IMG/VR virus record: IMGVR_UViG_3300033156_000424
Span: 1 to 64,000 of that record
Length of the DNA: 64,000 bases
Reading direction: 5' to 3' (one strand)
Source: a virus
Position 1 is the stretch's first letter. The number at the start of each line of letters is the position of its first letter. Both the position numbers and the translations under genes were made by a program. Positions 15,013 through 22,682 of this stretch are shown piece by piece. Below the pieces are notes generated by a model. The model did not search any database. It saw only the letters and a list, made by a program, of their open reading frames with translations, and was not told where the DNA came from.

Positions 15013-15796
15013 AAGCACAAACAATAGAGGTCAAAGCATAGAACTTTTTCATGTTGATTGTATAGAATTAATGAATAGCTGGGTAAGTGAATGTGAAACA
15101 TGTAATGTTGGTATGTATGATGTTATTTTTGTTGACCCACCGTTTGGTATAAATTTTAGAAATAATGTTGGATATTACAATAGAGATAATACAAATGTTA
15201 TAGAATATGAAGATATAAATCCAATAGAATATAATTATTTTACAAGAGAGTGGATTAACCTTGTGTCGTTTTTATTGAAAGATACTGGAGTGTTATGGGT
15301 TGTATCTGGATGGTCTAATATTGATATTATTAGGTCATGGGCAAGATATTATAAACTGTTCCTTATAAATGAAGTTATATGGCATTTTCCTTTTGGTGTT
15401 TTTCATAAAGGGAAAAAATTTATATCAAGTCATTATACTTTATCATTATTTGTTAAGAATAAAAAGAAATATTTTTTTAATTCTGAAGCATTTTTCCCAT
15501 TTAAGAAAGGTAAAGGAAATAATAAAAAAAATTATGAAGATAGACAAGATGTGTGGATAATACCAAGAGAATATGTAAAGGGAAAAAAGAAAACAGCGAC
15601 AGTTTTACCATATAAACTTATTTATAAAATGTTAAAATATACTTCTAAAAGTGGAGACATTTTATTAGACCCAATGATGGGGAGTGGAAGAACATTAGAA
15701 GTAGCATATAAGTTGGGATTGAATGTTGTTGGGATAGAAAAAAATAAAAAAACGTTTGATTTTGCATATGATAACCTTAAACATCTTTTTAATTAA
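15002..15796 (+). CDS. DNA methyltransferase (DPPF, beta-class order)
   Basis: 264 residues. Catalytic DPPFG at 45-49 precedes the AdoMet motif LDPMMGSGRT near 222-231, so the motif order is beta-type, as in N6-adenine/N4-cytosine methyltransferases of the N6_N4_Mtase family. The central region (about 90-200) probably contains the target-recognition part. Lysine-rich insert around 160-180. Likely anti-restriction or epigenetic function for the virus. Confidence 0.85.
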   Translation: MYYKSTNNRGQSIELFHVDCIELMNSWVSECETCNVGMYDVIFVDPPFGINFRNNVGYYNRDNTNVIEYEDINPIEYNYFTREWINLVSFLLKDTGVLWVVSGWSNIDIIRSWARYYKLFLINEVIWHFPFGVFHKGKKFISSHYTLSLFVKNKKKYFFNSEAFFPFKKGKGNNKKNYEDRQDVWIIPREYVKGKKKTATVLPYKLIYKMLKYTSKSGDILLDPMMGSGRTLEVAYKLGLNVVGIEKNKKTFDFAYDNLKHLFN

Positions 15797-15812
15797 TTAA
15801 AAAAACTTAAAA

Positions 15813-15826
15813 GAAAACATTTATAA
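15813..15826 (+). promoter_or_regulatory. Promoter of the 15872 gene
   Basis: GAAAACATTTATAA; predicted transcription start about 22 nt before ATG 15872. Confidence 0.65.
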
Positions 15827-15871
15827 GTAACAAAAATAATAACAATATAAGAATTATGGAAGTATGATAGA

Positions 15872-16231
15872 ATGGAAGATGAATTTGTTGATATAAGCGA
15901 GACTATTGGAATAAAAGAAGACAATGAAACCATAACTATAAGATATAGAGGAAAACAAGCCATAGAAGCTGTTGCTATGTTGAGAAGTATATATTTGACC
16001 AAGTATCATAAAGAACCAGAGTTTATTATTGTTGATGATGTAACATATCTTATGATTAAAGCAAATGTATTTAATCATAATGAAACATTCTTCTCACCAG
16101 ATGATGTGTTAGACGACATTCTTGGAATGAAGATAATAAATAAGAATAATTGTATATCATTTACACAAAATGATATAACATTTATTGATAATAGTGATGG
16201 TGGAGAAGAAGATGCCGAGATTGGTTCATAA
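15872..16231 (+). CDS. Unknown acidic protein upstream of a methyltransferase
   Basis: 119 residues, acidic, alpha/beta; FFSPDDVLDDILGMKI in the C-terminal half. Its end overlaps the following methyltransferase gene by 20 nt, so the two are translationally coupled. No family recognised. Confidence 0.65.
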   Translation: MEDEFVDISETIGIKEDNETITIRYRGKQAIEAVAMLRSIYLTKYHKEPEFIIVDDVTYLMIKANVFNHNETFFSPDDVLDDILGMKIINKNNCISFTQNDITFIDNSDGGEEDAEIGS

Positions 16232-17030
16232 AGAAGGAAATATTATTATATATGGAGAAGATTCAAGAGTAATGTGTGAAGTTAATGATGAGTATGTAGA
16301 TTCAATAATAACGTCACCTCCATATAATGTTAAGAAAAAATATATTGGTAAGAGAGAATATCATGATAATTTAAATGATTTTGAATATTTTCATATGTTA
16401 TATGATATTTTTAAAGAATGTTATCGAGTGTTAAAGAAGGAAGGGGTGTTTTTTTTAAATGTTGGGTTTAACAGAGAAGATTTGAAAAAGGCATGGAAGG
16501 TTCTTGAAGTCGCTGAACAAGCTGGATTTATTTATTTTCAACCAATAATATGGATGAAATCATTTATGGGGAAAGGTCATTATAGCCCAAGTAAGAACCC
16601 AAAGCATTTTTATCTTAATTATGAATATATATTTATTTTAGTAAAAGATGAAAAGTTTAAATTAAATGCTAAAAAAATAGGTATTCCTTATACTGATAAG
16701 TCAAATCTTAAAAGATATAACCATTCTGTTGATTTAAGAGATGCTGGTAATGTATGGTTTATACCATATGAAACAAGAAATAAAGATAGTAGGATTTTAT
16801 ATCCATCTATTTATCCATTTAAACTTGTACAAAACTGTATAGATGTATTAGATAAAGATAATGGGATTATTTTAGACCCATTTTGTGGAGTCGGCACATC
16901 ATTGATAGTAGCAGAGGATAATGGGTTTGATGCGATAGGATATGATGTCACATTTAATATAGAAGGATTCAAACAAAGAAAAAAAGGATATGAGAAGTGG
17001 AAAAATAATGAGAAAAACGATGAGAGATAG
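16212..17030 (+). CDS. DNA methyltransferase (TSPPY, N4-cytosine type)
   Basis: 272 residues from ATG 16212 (a longer start at 16185 lies inside the preceding gene). Catalytic TSPPYNV at 34-40 precedes AdoMet motif LDPFCGVGTS at about 221-230. TSPPY is typical of N4-cytosine methyltransferases. The middle contains a conserved-looking PSKNPKHFYLNYEYI stretch. Third DNA methyltransferase in the region. Confidence 0.85.
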   Translation: MPRLVHKEGNIIIYGEDSRVMCEVNDEYVDSIITSPPYNVKKKYIGKREYHDNLNDFEYFHMLYDIFKECYRVLKKEGVFFLNVGFNREDLKKAWKVLEVAEQAGFIYFQPIIWMKSFMGKGHYSPSKNPKHFYLNYEYIFILVKDEKFKLNAKKIGIPYTDKSNLKRYNHSVDLRDAGNVWFIPYETRNKDSRILYPSIYPFKLVQNCIDVLDKDNGIILDPFCGVGTSLIVAEDNGFDAIGYDVTFNIEGFKQRKKGYEKWKNNEKNDER

Positions 17031-17238
17031 AGTTATAGAAACTATTAATAATCTTCCAGATAGATTCTCATTTAAAGATATTTTAGTTTCTATTAATATA
17101 GATAAGAATGATAACAGAAGGAGAACAATATATAAAATTCTTGGAGAAATGATGATTGTAGGTAAGATACAAAAAGCAAAAGTTATACTTGATGACCAAA
17201 AAAAGAGTTTGTATGAGAAGGTAAAAGAGGGGTGTTAA
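17008..17238 (+). CDS. Possible winged-helix DNA-binding protein
   Basis: 76 residues from ATG 17008. RVIETINNLPDRFSFKDIL followed by RRRTIYKILGEMMIVGKIQKAKVIL has the helix-helix-wing rhythm of small winged-helix proteins. Overlaps the methyltransferase end, so it could regulate that cassette. Assignment by pattern only. Confidence 0.5.
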   Translation: MRKTMRDRVIETINNLPDRFSFKDILVSINIDKNDNRRRTIYKILGEMMIVGKIQKAKVILDDQKKSLYEKVKEGC

Positions 17239-17242
17239 AGAG

Positions 17243-17713
17243 ATGAGAATTTTAAGTGGTAAGAGAGCAGAGAGATATCAATATATACAACACATAGCAG
17301 ATAAAAAACAAATATGTAATGATGGGATAATTTTAACATTTGGTGCGGTATTTGATGTATTAGATATACCAATGGAAAAAAACATAGAAAATATACGATA
17401 TAAACATGTACAACCAATGGTAAAAAATGGAAAAGCTGTATTGATGACAAATGGAACATATCTATTTGGGATAAATGAAAAATTCTCATTAAAGATACAT
17501 GATGGATTTTTAAAAACAGATAAAAAAGTATTTGGATATATTGTTCCTTTAGATAGTTGGATAAAAAGAGGTCATTCAGTTGAAAACAAAATAATTAACT
17601 GGGGGTTCGAAGGATATGATACTGTGTTAGTATCATATAATTATTCTGGGGAATTGTTGTTAAATATTCCTTTTGCAAAAGTTATGTTTATTGAATACGA
17701 AACTTTAGAATAG
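17243..17713 (+). CDS. Unknown protein
   Basis: 156 residues. Mixed alpha/beta with a Lys-rich N-terminus; no motif recognised. Last gene before the replication-module promoter. Confidence 0.65.
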   Translation: MRILSGKRAERYQYIQHIADKKQICNDGIILTFGAVFDVLDIPMEKNIENIRYKHVQPMVKNGKAVLMTNGTYLFGINEKFSLKIHDGFLKTDKKVFGYIVPLDSWIKRGHSVENKIINWGFEGYDTVLVSYNYSGELLLNIPFAKVMFIEYETLE

Positions 17714-17730
17714 AATAAAAAAGAACTTAA

Positions 17731-17745
17731 GGAAACATTTATAAG
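17731..17745 (+). promoter_or_regulatory. Promoter of the replication module
   Basis: GGAAACATTTATAAG, one of the best matches to the window consensus. Transcription is expected near 17768, giving a leader of about 40 nt before ATG 17808. A nine-codon frame in that leader (17775-17804) is probably chance. Confidence 0.65.
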
Positions 17746-17807
17746 GTATAATTGTATCTGTGAATTAATTTAAAATGTACAAAAAACATAAAGAAAGTGA
17801 ATGAAAA

Positions 17808-19199
17808 ATGGTAGATAAATACAAAAAAATTTTAAATAAGATAAGTCTTGAAGAATTTGTCGAGGAAGTACAAAATCAAGTGAATGCTAAATTTGATGCA
17901 GAGTCTCTCTCACAGATTGATAAAGGAAGGATAGAAAAAGTTGCTGAAGAAGTATATACGCATCCAATTTATTCAACAAAGAGGATTGTTACTGGATTAA
18001 GTAAAGCATTGCGTGATGTTGGAAAGACAATTATTAAGGCTGAAAAAATTGTAGAAGGATATTATATTGGGAGTCAAGACCAAATTAATCCGAGAAAAGA
18101 AACTGAACCAAGCAGACAATCAGTGATATTGTTTGATGATGAGAATGAGGAACTTGTAGAAGTTACAGTTTTTGGTCATGGTGCTTTGAGAATTATTGAT
18201 GATTTAAAAACAAGCGAGAAAGGAGAGTTTGTTTTTGGAAAGAAATATAGAATGTATTGTAAAATCTATGAAGCTCATGGTACATATACTGGTGTATATA
18301 TGAAAGAACTTGACAATGTCATGGATGTAGAGAAATTCTATACATTTTTAAAGACAAACGCACTTCAACCAAGCGAGATAACGAGAGATAATCTCTACAA
18401 AACTGTTATTATAACATCTGATATTAGATATGTATCTCCATTAGAAATAAGAGGAGAAGATAAATCTCAACCACAAAAGGATTTAGTAGTTGGGGGAGAA
18501 GTGCAGTATGATACTGTTACCGGTCTTCCTATAAAGGTATATCCTATTGTTGATATTGGATATTATCCTCTTGTGAGTGGGAGACTTGATGAGCACCCAG
18601 AACAACCATCATTTACGGCAAGAGTTAAACTCTGGAGAGAAGACGTCATTGAAGGGGATGATGAGGAAAAGAATTATACAGAACTCATGTTCTATCCACA
18701 GAGATTGGGACAGATACGTGTCTCTATTGATGGATTAAATGACCTTCTTGTAAAAGACAATATACTTGAGTGTCCTCCAACAGAACAAGTTGAGATATTC
18801 AGTGATGAGGTACTACAGAGAGAAATAATTGCAGTAGGAAAGGTCTCACAATTTAACAAAGACAACAAAGGACAGCCTATAAATTGGGTGAAGATTAATA
18901 CAGTGTTACTCATAGATAACAAAAAGATGGAAGACAGTTTAGAAGGTGTAACAGTAGAACCAGTGACAGATAGTGTTGTTGAAGAAATAATATCATCTGG
19001 GGATTATGATAATCTTGGAGATGATAAGCTTAAAGAGTTAAGAGCAATTTTATCAGACAGTTCTGTTGCGATGCTTGGAGAAACAAACTACGATGAACTT
19101 AAACAGACTGGGAGACTCGAAAAAATCGAATGGTTAGACGATTCCTATCGTACAATTATCAATGATTTATTAAAAGAAGAGGGAAGATTCTCTCTTTAA
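17808..19199 (+). CDS. Large unknown protein, possible OB-fold DNA-binding protein
   Basis: 463 residues, acidic, first gene of the replication module. Residues about 100-170 (VILFDDENEELVEVTVFGHG, then KYRMYCKIYEAHGTYTGVYM) have the strand pattern and position of an OB fold. A second similar beta block follows around 230-330. The N-terminus is helical. Location before a P-loop ATPase and the primase fits a single-stranded DNA-binding protein, but no diagnostic motif is present; a structure comparison would settle it. Confidence 0.5.
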   Translation: MVDKYKKILNKISLEEFVEEVQNQVNAKFDAESLSQIDKGRIEKVAEEVYTHPIYSTKRIVTGLSKALRDVGKTIIKAEKIVEGYYIGSQDQINPRKETEPSRQSVILFDDENEELVEVTVFGHGALRIIDDLKTSEKGEFVFGKKYRMYCKIYEAHGTYTGVYMKELDNVMDVEKFYTFLKTNALQPSEITRDNLYKTVIITSDIRYVSPLEIRGEDKSQPQKDLVVGGEVQYDTVTGLPIKVYPIVDIGYYPLVSGRLDEHPEQPSFTARVKLWREDVIEGDDEEKNYTELMFYPQRLGQIRVSIDGLNDLLVKDNILECPPTEQVEIFSDEVLQREIIAVGKVSQFNKDNKGQPINWVKINTVLLIDNKKMEDSLEGVTVEPVTDSVVEEIISSGDYDNLGDDKLKELRAILSDSSVAMLGETNYDELKQTGRLEKIEWLDDSYRTIINDLLKEEGRFSL

Positions 19200-19223
19200 T
19201 TTTTTTTATTTATTTTGGTGATA

Positions 19224-19607
19224 ATGATGAGAGATGTTAATGAAAGGAATAAACTTATTGGTCAGTTGTTATCTGATATTACAAACAAAATCGATGAAGC
19301 TAAAAATAGTTTTGAAAATGAGATGGAAAATATAGAAAAAAATGAAGAATTATCTAAAAGTGAGAAAGAAAAAAAAATATATATTAATGAGATAAAATAT
19401 TTGGCTAAAAATGAAGTTATGAGAGATATTTACTCATCAATAGAAAATGAGTCAAAAAGAGTATTCTTAAGTATAGATGATATTATTGTTATGTTTATAA
19501 AAACAGTAGATAAAGAGTTAGGTGCATTAAGAAAACAATTATCTTTAGATTTTAGTAATGTTGTAAGAGCAATAGAAAAACTTGATAAAAAGTTGGGTAG
19601 AAAATGA
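19224..19607 (+). CDS. Coiled-coil protein
   Basis: 127 residues from ATG 19224 (after TTGGTGATA). Almost wholly helical with Glu/Lys heptads at 20-65. Its stop overlaps the next ATG. Possible structural partner in the replication module. Confidence 0.6.
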   Translation: MMRDVNERNKLIGQLLSDITNKIDEAKNSFENEMENIEKNEELSKSEKEKKIYINEIKYLAKNEVMRDIYSSIENESKRVFLSIDDIIVMFIKTVDKELGALRKQLSLDFSNVVRAIEKLDKKLGRK

Positions 19608-19783
19608 GTGACAAAGAGCATGATAAAAAAAGTCTTAATATATTTGTAGCTAAATTACTAAAAGAAATAAGAATAACATCAGAAGTAAGCTATATGACAA
19701 TGGATATTCAAACATCATTAAGACAAATAGCCAACTGTTTAACTTTTGAAATATTGAGAGATGAGTTGATGAAAGATGAGTGA
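19604..19783 (+). CDS. 59-aa helical protein
   Basis: ATGA overlap with the preceding gene and an 8-nt overlap with the following ATPase gene. Helical with a Ser/Thr-rich centre. No motif. Confidence 0.55.
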   Translation: MSDKEHDKKSLNIFVAKLLKEIRITSEVSYMTMDIQTSLRQIANCLTFEILRDELMKDE

Positions 19784-20630
19784 AGTACAATTTAAGTCAT
19801 CTGAACATATTATAACAAGAGAATTTGCATTGAAGAATTTTTTCTTTAAAGTTCTTGTATATGGAGAGACAGATATTGGAAAGACATATTTAGGTGTATC
19901 TGCATTTCTTATGGACAGAGAAAAAGAAACATATATGTTCATATTTCCAACTGATACAATTGAGAATGTTGAGGAAGTTTTAAAACAACTCTTAACGAAA
20001 GACCAATTAATGAGAGTTAATGCACCAAGAGATAATGAGGGGAGAATGGTATCATTAAAAACATATAAAGATATTATAAAAAGAATGGTTGAACTAACAA
20101 AATGGACAAAAGAAAATGAGGATAAGAGATTAGTTATACTTGTAGATAATGCAGATGGTATAGAAGAAATATATCTCAATTCTCATTTTGATACGCTAAA
20201 GTATGATACTCCGAGACCAACAGATTGGGGTAAAGCAAGAACAAGAATGATTAGAGAGTTTGTTATTCCATTAATGGATATGAAGGCTGATGTAATTTTT
20301 GTGAGTAGTGAAGAAGATATTTATCCAGAGAGTGATGACCCCTATTTGAAACCAACTGGCATTACAGATTGTACTCTTGGTGGTGGGAGTAAGAAAAGTA
20401 AAGATAAGTTTAAAAGAAAATTCAATCTTATATTTAATTTACAAAAGAGATTTGTAACAGACCCAGAAAGATTGTGTGTTGTAAATGTCATTAAAAAGAT
20501 AAAGTTAGCAGATGACCCAAAGAAATGGATGAAAACAATAGAATTGTATGGTAATGATTGTAATGACATGAGAAGGATATATAAGGAAATATTATATAGA
20601 CAAAAGGTAAGTAGAGGAGAGACAAAATAA
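19776..20630 (+). CDS. P-loop ATPase, Sak4/AAA_24-like
   Basis: 284 residues. Walker A GETDIGKT at 30-37 and Walker B RLVILVDNAD at about 118-127 in a RecA-like order. Phage Sak4-type recombinases and the AAA_24 family have this size and motif spacing and help load strands or assist recombination with the single-stranded DNA-binding protein. Its place after the possible DNA-binding protein at 17808 fits. The C-terminal part is basic with GGGSKKSKDKFKRK, possibly DNA-contacting. Three structured RNA units follow immediately. Confidence 0.72.
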   Translation: MSEVQFKSSEHIITREFALKNFFFKVLVYGETDIGKTYLGVSAFLMDREKETYMFIFPTDTIENVEEVLKQLLTKDQLMRVNAPRDNEGRMVSLKTYKDIIKRMVELTKWTKENEDKRLVILVDNADGIEEIYLNSHFDTLKYDTPRPTDWGKARTRMIREFVIPLMDMKADVIFVSSEEDIYPESDDPYLKPTGITDCTLGGGSKKSKDKFKRKFNLIFNLQKRFVTDPERLCVVNVIKKIKLADDPKKWMKTIELYGNDCNDMRRIYKEILYRQKVSRGETK

Positions 20631-20631
20631 T

Positions 20632-20722
20632 AAAGATACGATAAACTCTTAATATAGAAACCCTAGTACTTCTTCGGAAGATGGGAAGTCTAACGCGTTA
20701 GCAAAGAGGTCGCTATATCTTT
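20632..20722 (+). ncRNA. Tandem structured RNA, unit 1
   Basis: AAAGATA (20632-20638) pairs with TATCTTT (20716-20722); CGA pairs with TCG; CUCUU pairs with AAGAG. The asymmetric internal loop UAAA against G and the 3-nt bulge CTA match the other units. The apical region can form CTTC-TTCG-GAAG and CTAAC-GC-GTTAG hairpins. Seen in the sequence; RNA expression is inferred. Confidence 0.6.
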
Positions 20723-20727
20723 ATTAT

Positions 20728-20806
20728 AAGATGCGATAAACCTCATTATAAAAAAATAGGAGCTTGAAATCGCGGCATTTTTTATAATGGGGGTCGCAAC
20801 ATCTTT
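20728..20806 (+). ncRNA. Tandem structured RNA, unit 2
   Basis: AAGATG pairs with CATCTT where units 1 and 3 have AAGATA/TATCTT, a compensatory change. CGA/TCG, the UAAA internal loop and the bulge CAA are conserved. CCTCATTATAAAAAAAT pairs with ATTTTTTATAATGGGG over about 16 bp. The apical loop contains GCTTGAAATCG. Confidence 0.6.
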
Positions 20807-20811
20807 ACTGT

Positions 20812-20899
20812 AAGATACGACAAACCTCATGCGATTGAAAAGATAGTAAGCTTGAAACCGACAGTCGGAGTTCTTTCAGAATGAGGGTCGCTATATCTT
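20812..20899 (+). ncRNA. Tandem structured RNA, unit 3
   Basis: AAGATA/TATCTT, CGA/TCG with CAAA internal loop, and CCTCAT/ATGAGG. TGAAAAGA pairs with TCTTTCA higher up and CCGA-CAG-TCGG forms an apical hairpin. GCTTGAAACCG is shared with unit 2. The unit ends 2 nt before the GGTGAG ribosome binding site of the next gene, so folding could affect its translation. Confidence 0.6.
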
Positions 20900-20910
20900 G
20901 TGGTGAGCAT

Positions 20911-21276
20911 ATGATTAACTTTGAACGGCTTTCTTCAATAGAAAAGAAAAGTGTATTGAAGAAGATTAAAGAAACTGGAAATTATAATAATATAACATAT
21001 AAAGGAAAGAAGATTATATTTGGAGAAACAGTAGTGCTTGGATTTGTTTGTACAAATAATAAATGTAATGCTTTTCATAAATTTAATATTCATCCATCAT
21101 CATTGAGATATGTTGTTGATAGACATCCATGCAGTAGATGTAATTCAGATAGTTATCTTAAATTTATTATGGAAGATAAGTTTGAAAAGAACATTGGAAG
21201 ATATCTTAATAAAGGTGGAACATTATTAGAATATTTTATAGATGAGAAAACAGAAGAAACTATGGATGAATATTGA
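20911..21276 (+). CDS. Cys-rich unknown protein downstream of the RNA units
   Basis: 121 residues from ATG 20911 (after GGTGAGCAT). The longer frame from 20881 would read through hairpin unit 3 and is rejected. CTNNKC near 52 and CSRC near 84 form a probable zinc site, with a GKKIIFGETVVLGFVC beta region before it. It may be controlled by, or bind, the upstream RNAs (inference from position). Confidence 0.65.
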   Translation: MINFERLSSIEKKSVLKKIKETGNYNNITYKGKKIIFGETVVLGFVCTNNKCNAFHKFNIHPSSLRYVVDRHPCSRCNSDSYLKFIMEDKFEKNIGRYLNKGGTLLEYFIDEKTEETMDEY

Positions 21277-21289
21277 ACTATTGAAAAAA

Positions 21290-21305
21290 GGGAAAAACTT
21301 ATAAA
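21290..21305 (+). promoter_or_regulatory. Promoter of the 21334 gene
   Basis: GGGAAAAACTTATAAA; expected transcription start near 21326, giving a very short leader with GTTGATT before the ATG. Confidence 0.6.
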
Positions 21306-21333
21306 TCAAAAATTATATGTTGAGTTGATTAAT

Positions 21334-21726
21334 ATGATTGATTGGAATCAAGCACAGTTTTTTATACAACTATCAGTATATATTGGTATAATGGTAGGTA
21401 CAGCAGTATATGTTTATATGAGAAAGAAAAAAGGAAAAGACAGTCCTCCAGAGTTAATGCAACTATTAACTGGACAACAAGAAGCGATTATAAAGTGGTT
21501 TTGGAGAGTGATGGAAGATGGACTTATAACTATTGATGAAGCCCATGAATTAAAAGAGTTGGTTGGGCAAGGATATAATTCTGTATTAAATATGATTATA
21601 TCTCTTTATGGGATAAAAGATGAGCAATTAGCTGTGTTACAACCATTAAAACCAGACGAGATACCTCAAGTTGATGAGAATCCTCAAGAAGAACCTCAAG
21701 AAGAAGTTGTTGAAGAGCCTACATAA
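21334..21726 (+). CDS. Single-pass membrane protein with acidic tail
   Basis: 130 residues. A short N-terminal polar part, a transmembrane helix at about 8-28, a KKKGK stop-transfer signal, then a soluble helical domain (40-100) and a Pro/Glu-rich repeated tail. The positive-inside rule places the C-terminal domain in the cytoplasm. It is convergent with the membrane-anchored response regulator, so both may act at the same membrane site. Virion, lysis or host-membrane role not decided. Confidence 0.65.
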   Translation: MIDWNQAQFFIQLSVYIGIMVGTAVYVYMRKKKGKDSPPELMQLLTGQQEAIIKWFWRVMEDGLITIDEAHELKELVGQGYNSVLNMIISLYGIKDEQLAVLQPLKPDEIPQVDENPQEEPQEEVVEEPT

Positions 21727-21728
21727 AA

Positions 21729-22574
21729 TTAGAGTAATCTTCTTTTTTTATTACTTATTTTTCTTCTCCTTAATTTAGGATTATTTATATTATTATGAAC
21801 AAAATTGTTTAAATCTCCAGTTAGACCAGAAAATTCGAAAAGATAGTCTTCTTTTGGGAGAGTGTTTTTTGATTTGATTTTCTTGTAATAGAGTGGAACT
21901 AAAACAACTAAAAGTAGAACAATACCAACTAATGTAGCAACTGATAATGGTGCGTTGTTTATAATATAAGAGATAAAAACAGATGGATTTTGAACGAATA
22001 CCTTTATAACATTTAATAATATTGAAATGATGTTATATGTTATAATACCAATAATCCCATATTTCTTTGCACCGTTGAATAAGAGTTTGATTGCATTTTG
22101 TACTGCAATACGTAACTGCTCAACTTGGGCTCGTGTATTAACATGTTCCATACGTATGTCTGCTATCTCTCTTTCAATGAGAAACATTCGTTGAGAGGTG
22201 ACACCATTTGAAATCTGTTTCACATACTTTGATACGGCTTCAATAACATTAATAACTTTAAATGGTTTCTCAACTACTTCCATAGCACCAGCTTGAAGCA
22301 TTTCTTCTCTTCCTTTTGGGCTATAACCAGTAATACCTATAATCTTTGCTAAATTGTCAATCTGTAATATTTGTCGTATTGCTTCAGCACCACTCATATC
22401 TGGCATGACATAGTCCATAACAACAATATCTGGTCTATATTTATCATATAATTTAACAGCCTCCTTCCCAGTTCTTGCTTCCATTACTTCAAAATAATCA
22501 CCAAGTGTGGGAGTGAGAATGTTAAGGACATTGTCATTATCATCTGCTATAAGTATGAGTTGTGTGCATTGCAT
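21729..22574 (-). CDS. Response-regulator receiver domain fused to membrane anchor
   Basis: 281 residues. The receiver domain spans about 5-120 with all core residues: acidic pair D11-D12, phosphoacceptor D54 (VVMDYVMPDMSG), T82 and K103 (VEKPF). A coiled coil (about 125-170) follows, then two hydrophobic segments (about 180-202 and 205-240), and a Lys/Arg-rich tail. Receivers accept phosphate from histidine kinases; a viral one could divert or report host two-component signalling at the membrane (inference). No kinase is in the window. The start is ATG 22574, 27 nt from a strong TATA element, so the mRNA is probably leaderless; an upstream frame extension to 22607 lies inside the promoter. 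Confidence 0.85.
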   Translation of the reverse strand: MQCTQLILIADDNDNVLNILTPTLGDYFEVMEARTGKEAVKLYDKYRPDIVVMDYVMPDMSGAEAIRQILQIDNLAKIIGITGYSPKGREEMLQAGAMEVVEKPFKVINVIEAVSKYVKQISNGVTSQRMFLIEREIADIRMEHVNTRAQVEQLRIAVQNAIKLLFNGAKKYGIIGIITYNIISILLNVIKVFVQNPSVFISYIINNAPLSVATLVGIVLLLVVLVPLYYKKIKSKNTLPKEDYLFEFSGLTGDLNNFVHNNINNPKLRRRKISNKKRRLL

Positions 22575-22594
22575 AAACAAAATATATTTGCAGT

Positions 22595-22610
22595 ATTTTA
22601 TAAACATTTC
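22595..22610 (-). promoter_or_regulatory. Promoter of the receiver-domain gene
   Basis: GAAATGTTTATAAAAT on the minus strand, centred about 27 nt from ATG 22574. Confidence 0.7.
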
Positions 22611-22643
22611 GTAATAAATTATGTGGTTGAAAATACTTCAAAA

Positions 22644-22657
22644 GAAACATTTATTAA
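22644..22657 (+). promoter_or_regulatory. Promoter of the primase-helicase operon
   Basis: GAAACATTTATTAA, predicted start about 22675, about 8 nt before ATG 22683. It is divergent from the promoter at 22595-22610. Confidence 0.65.
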
Positions 22658-22682
22658 TAAGGAAAGAGATGTGAGAGTACAT

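Noticed and set aside
17775-17804. Nine-codon frame in the leader of the replication module
   Set aside because: Too short to support; overlaps the ribosome binding region by chance.
20632-20899. CRISPR-like array
   Set aside because: Units are 79-91 nt, imperfect, and each is self-complementary; there are no identical short repeats with unique spacers of fixed length.
20881-20910. Upstream start for the 20911 gene
   Set aside because: The extension would read through the 3' arm of hairpin unit 3; the ATG at 20911 has its own GGTGAG site.
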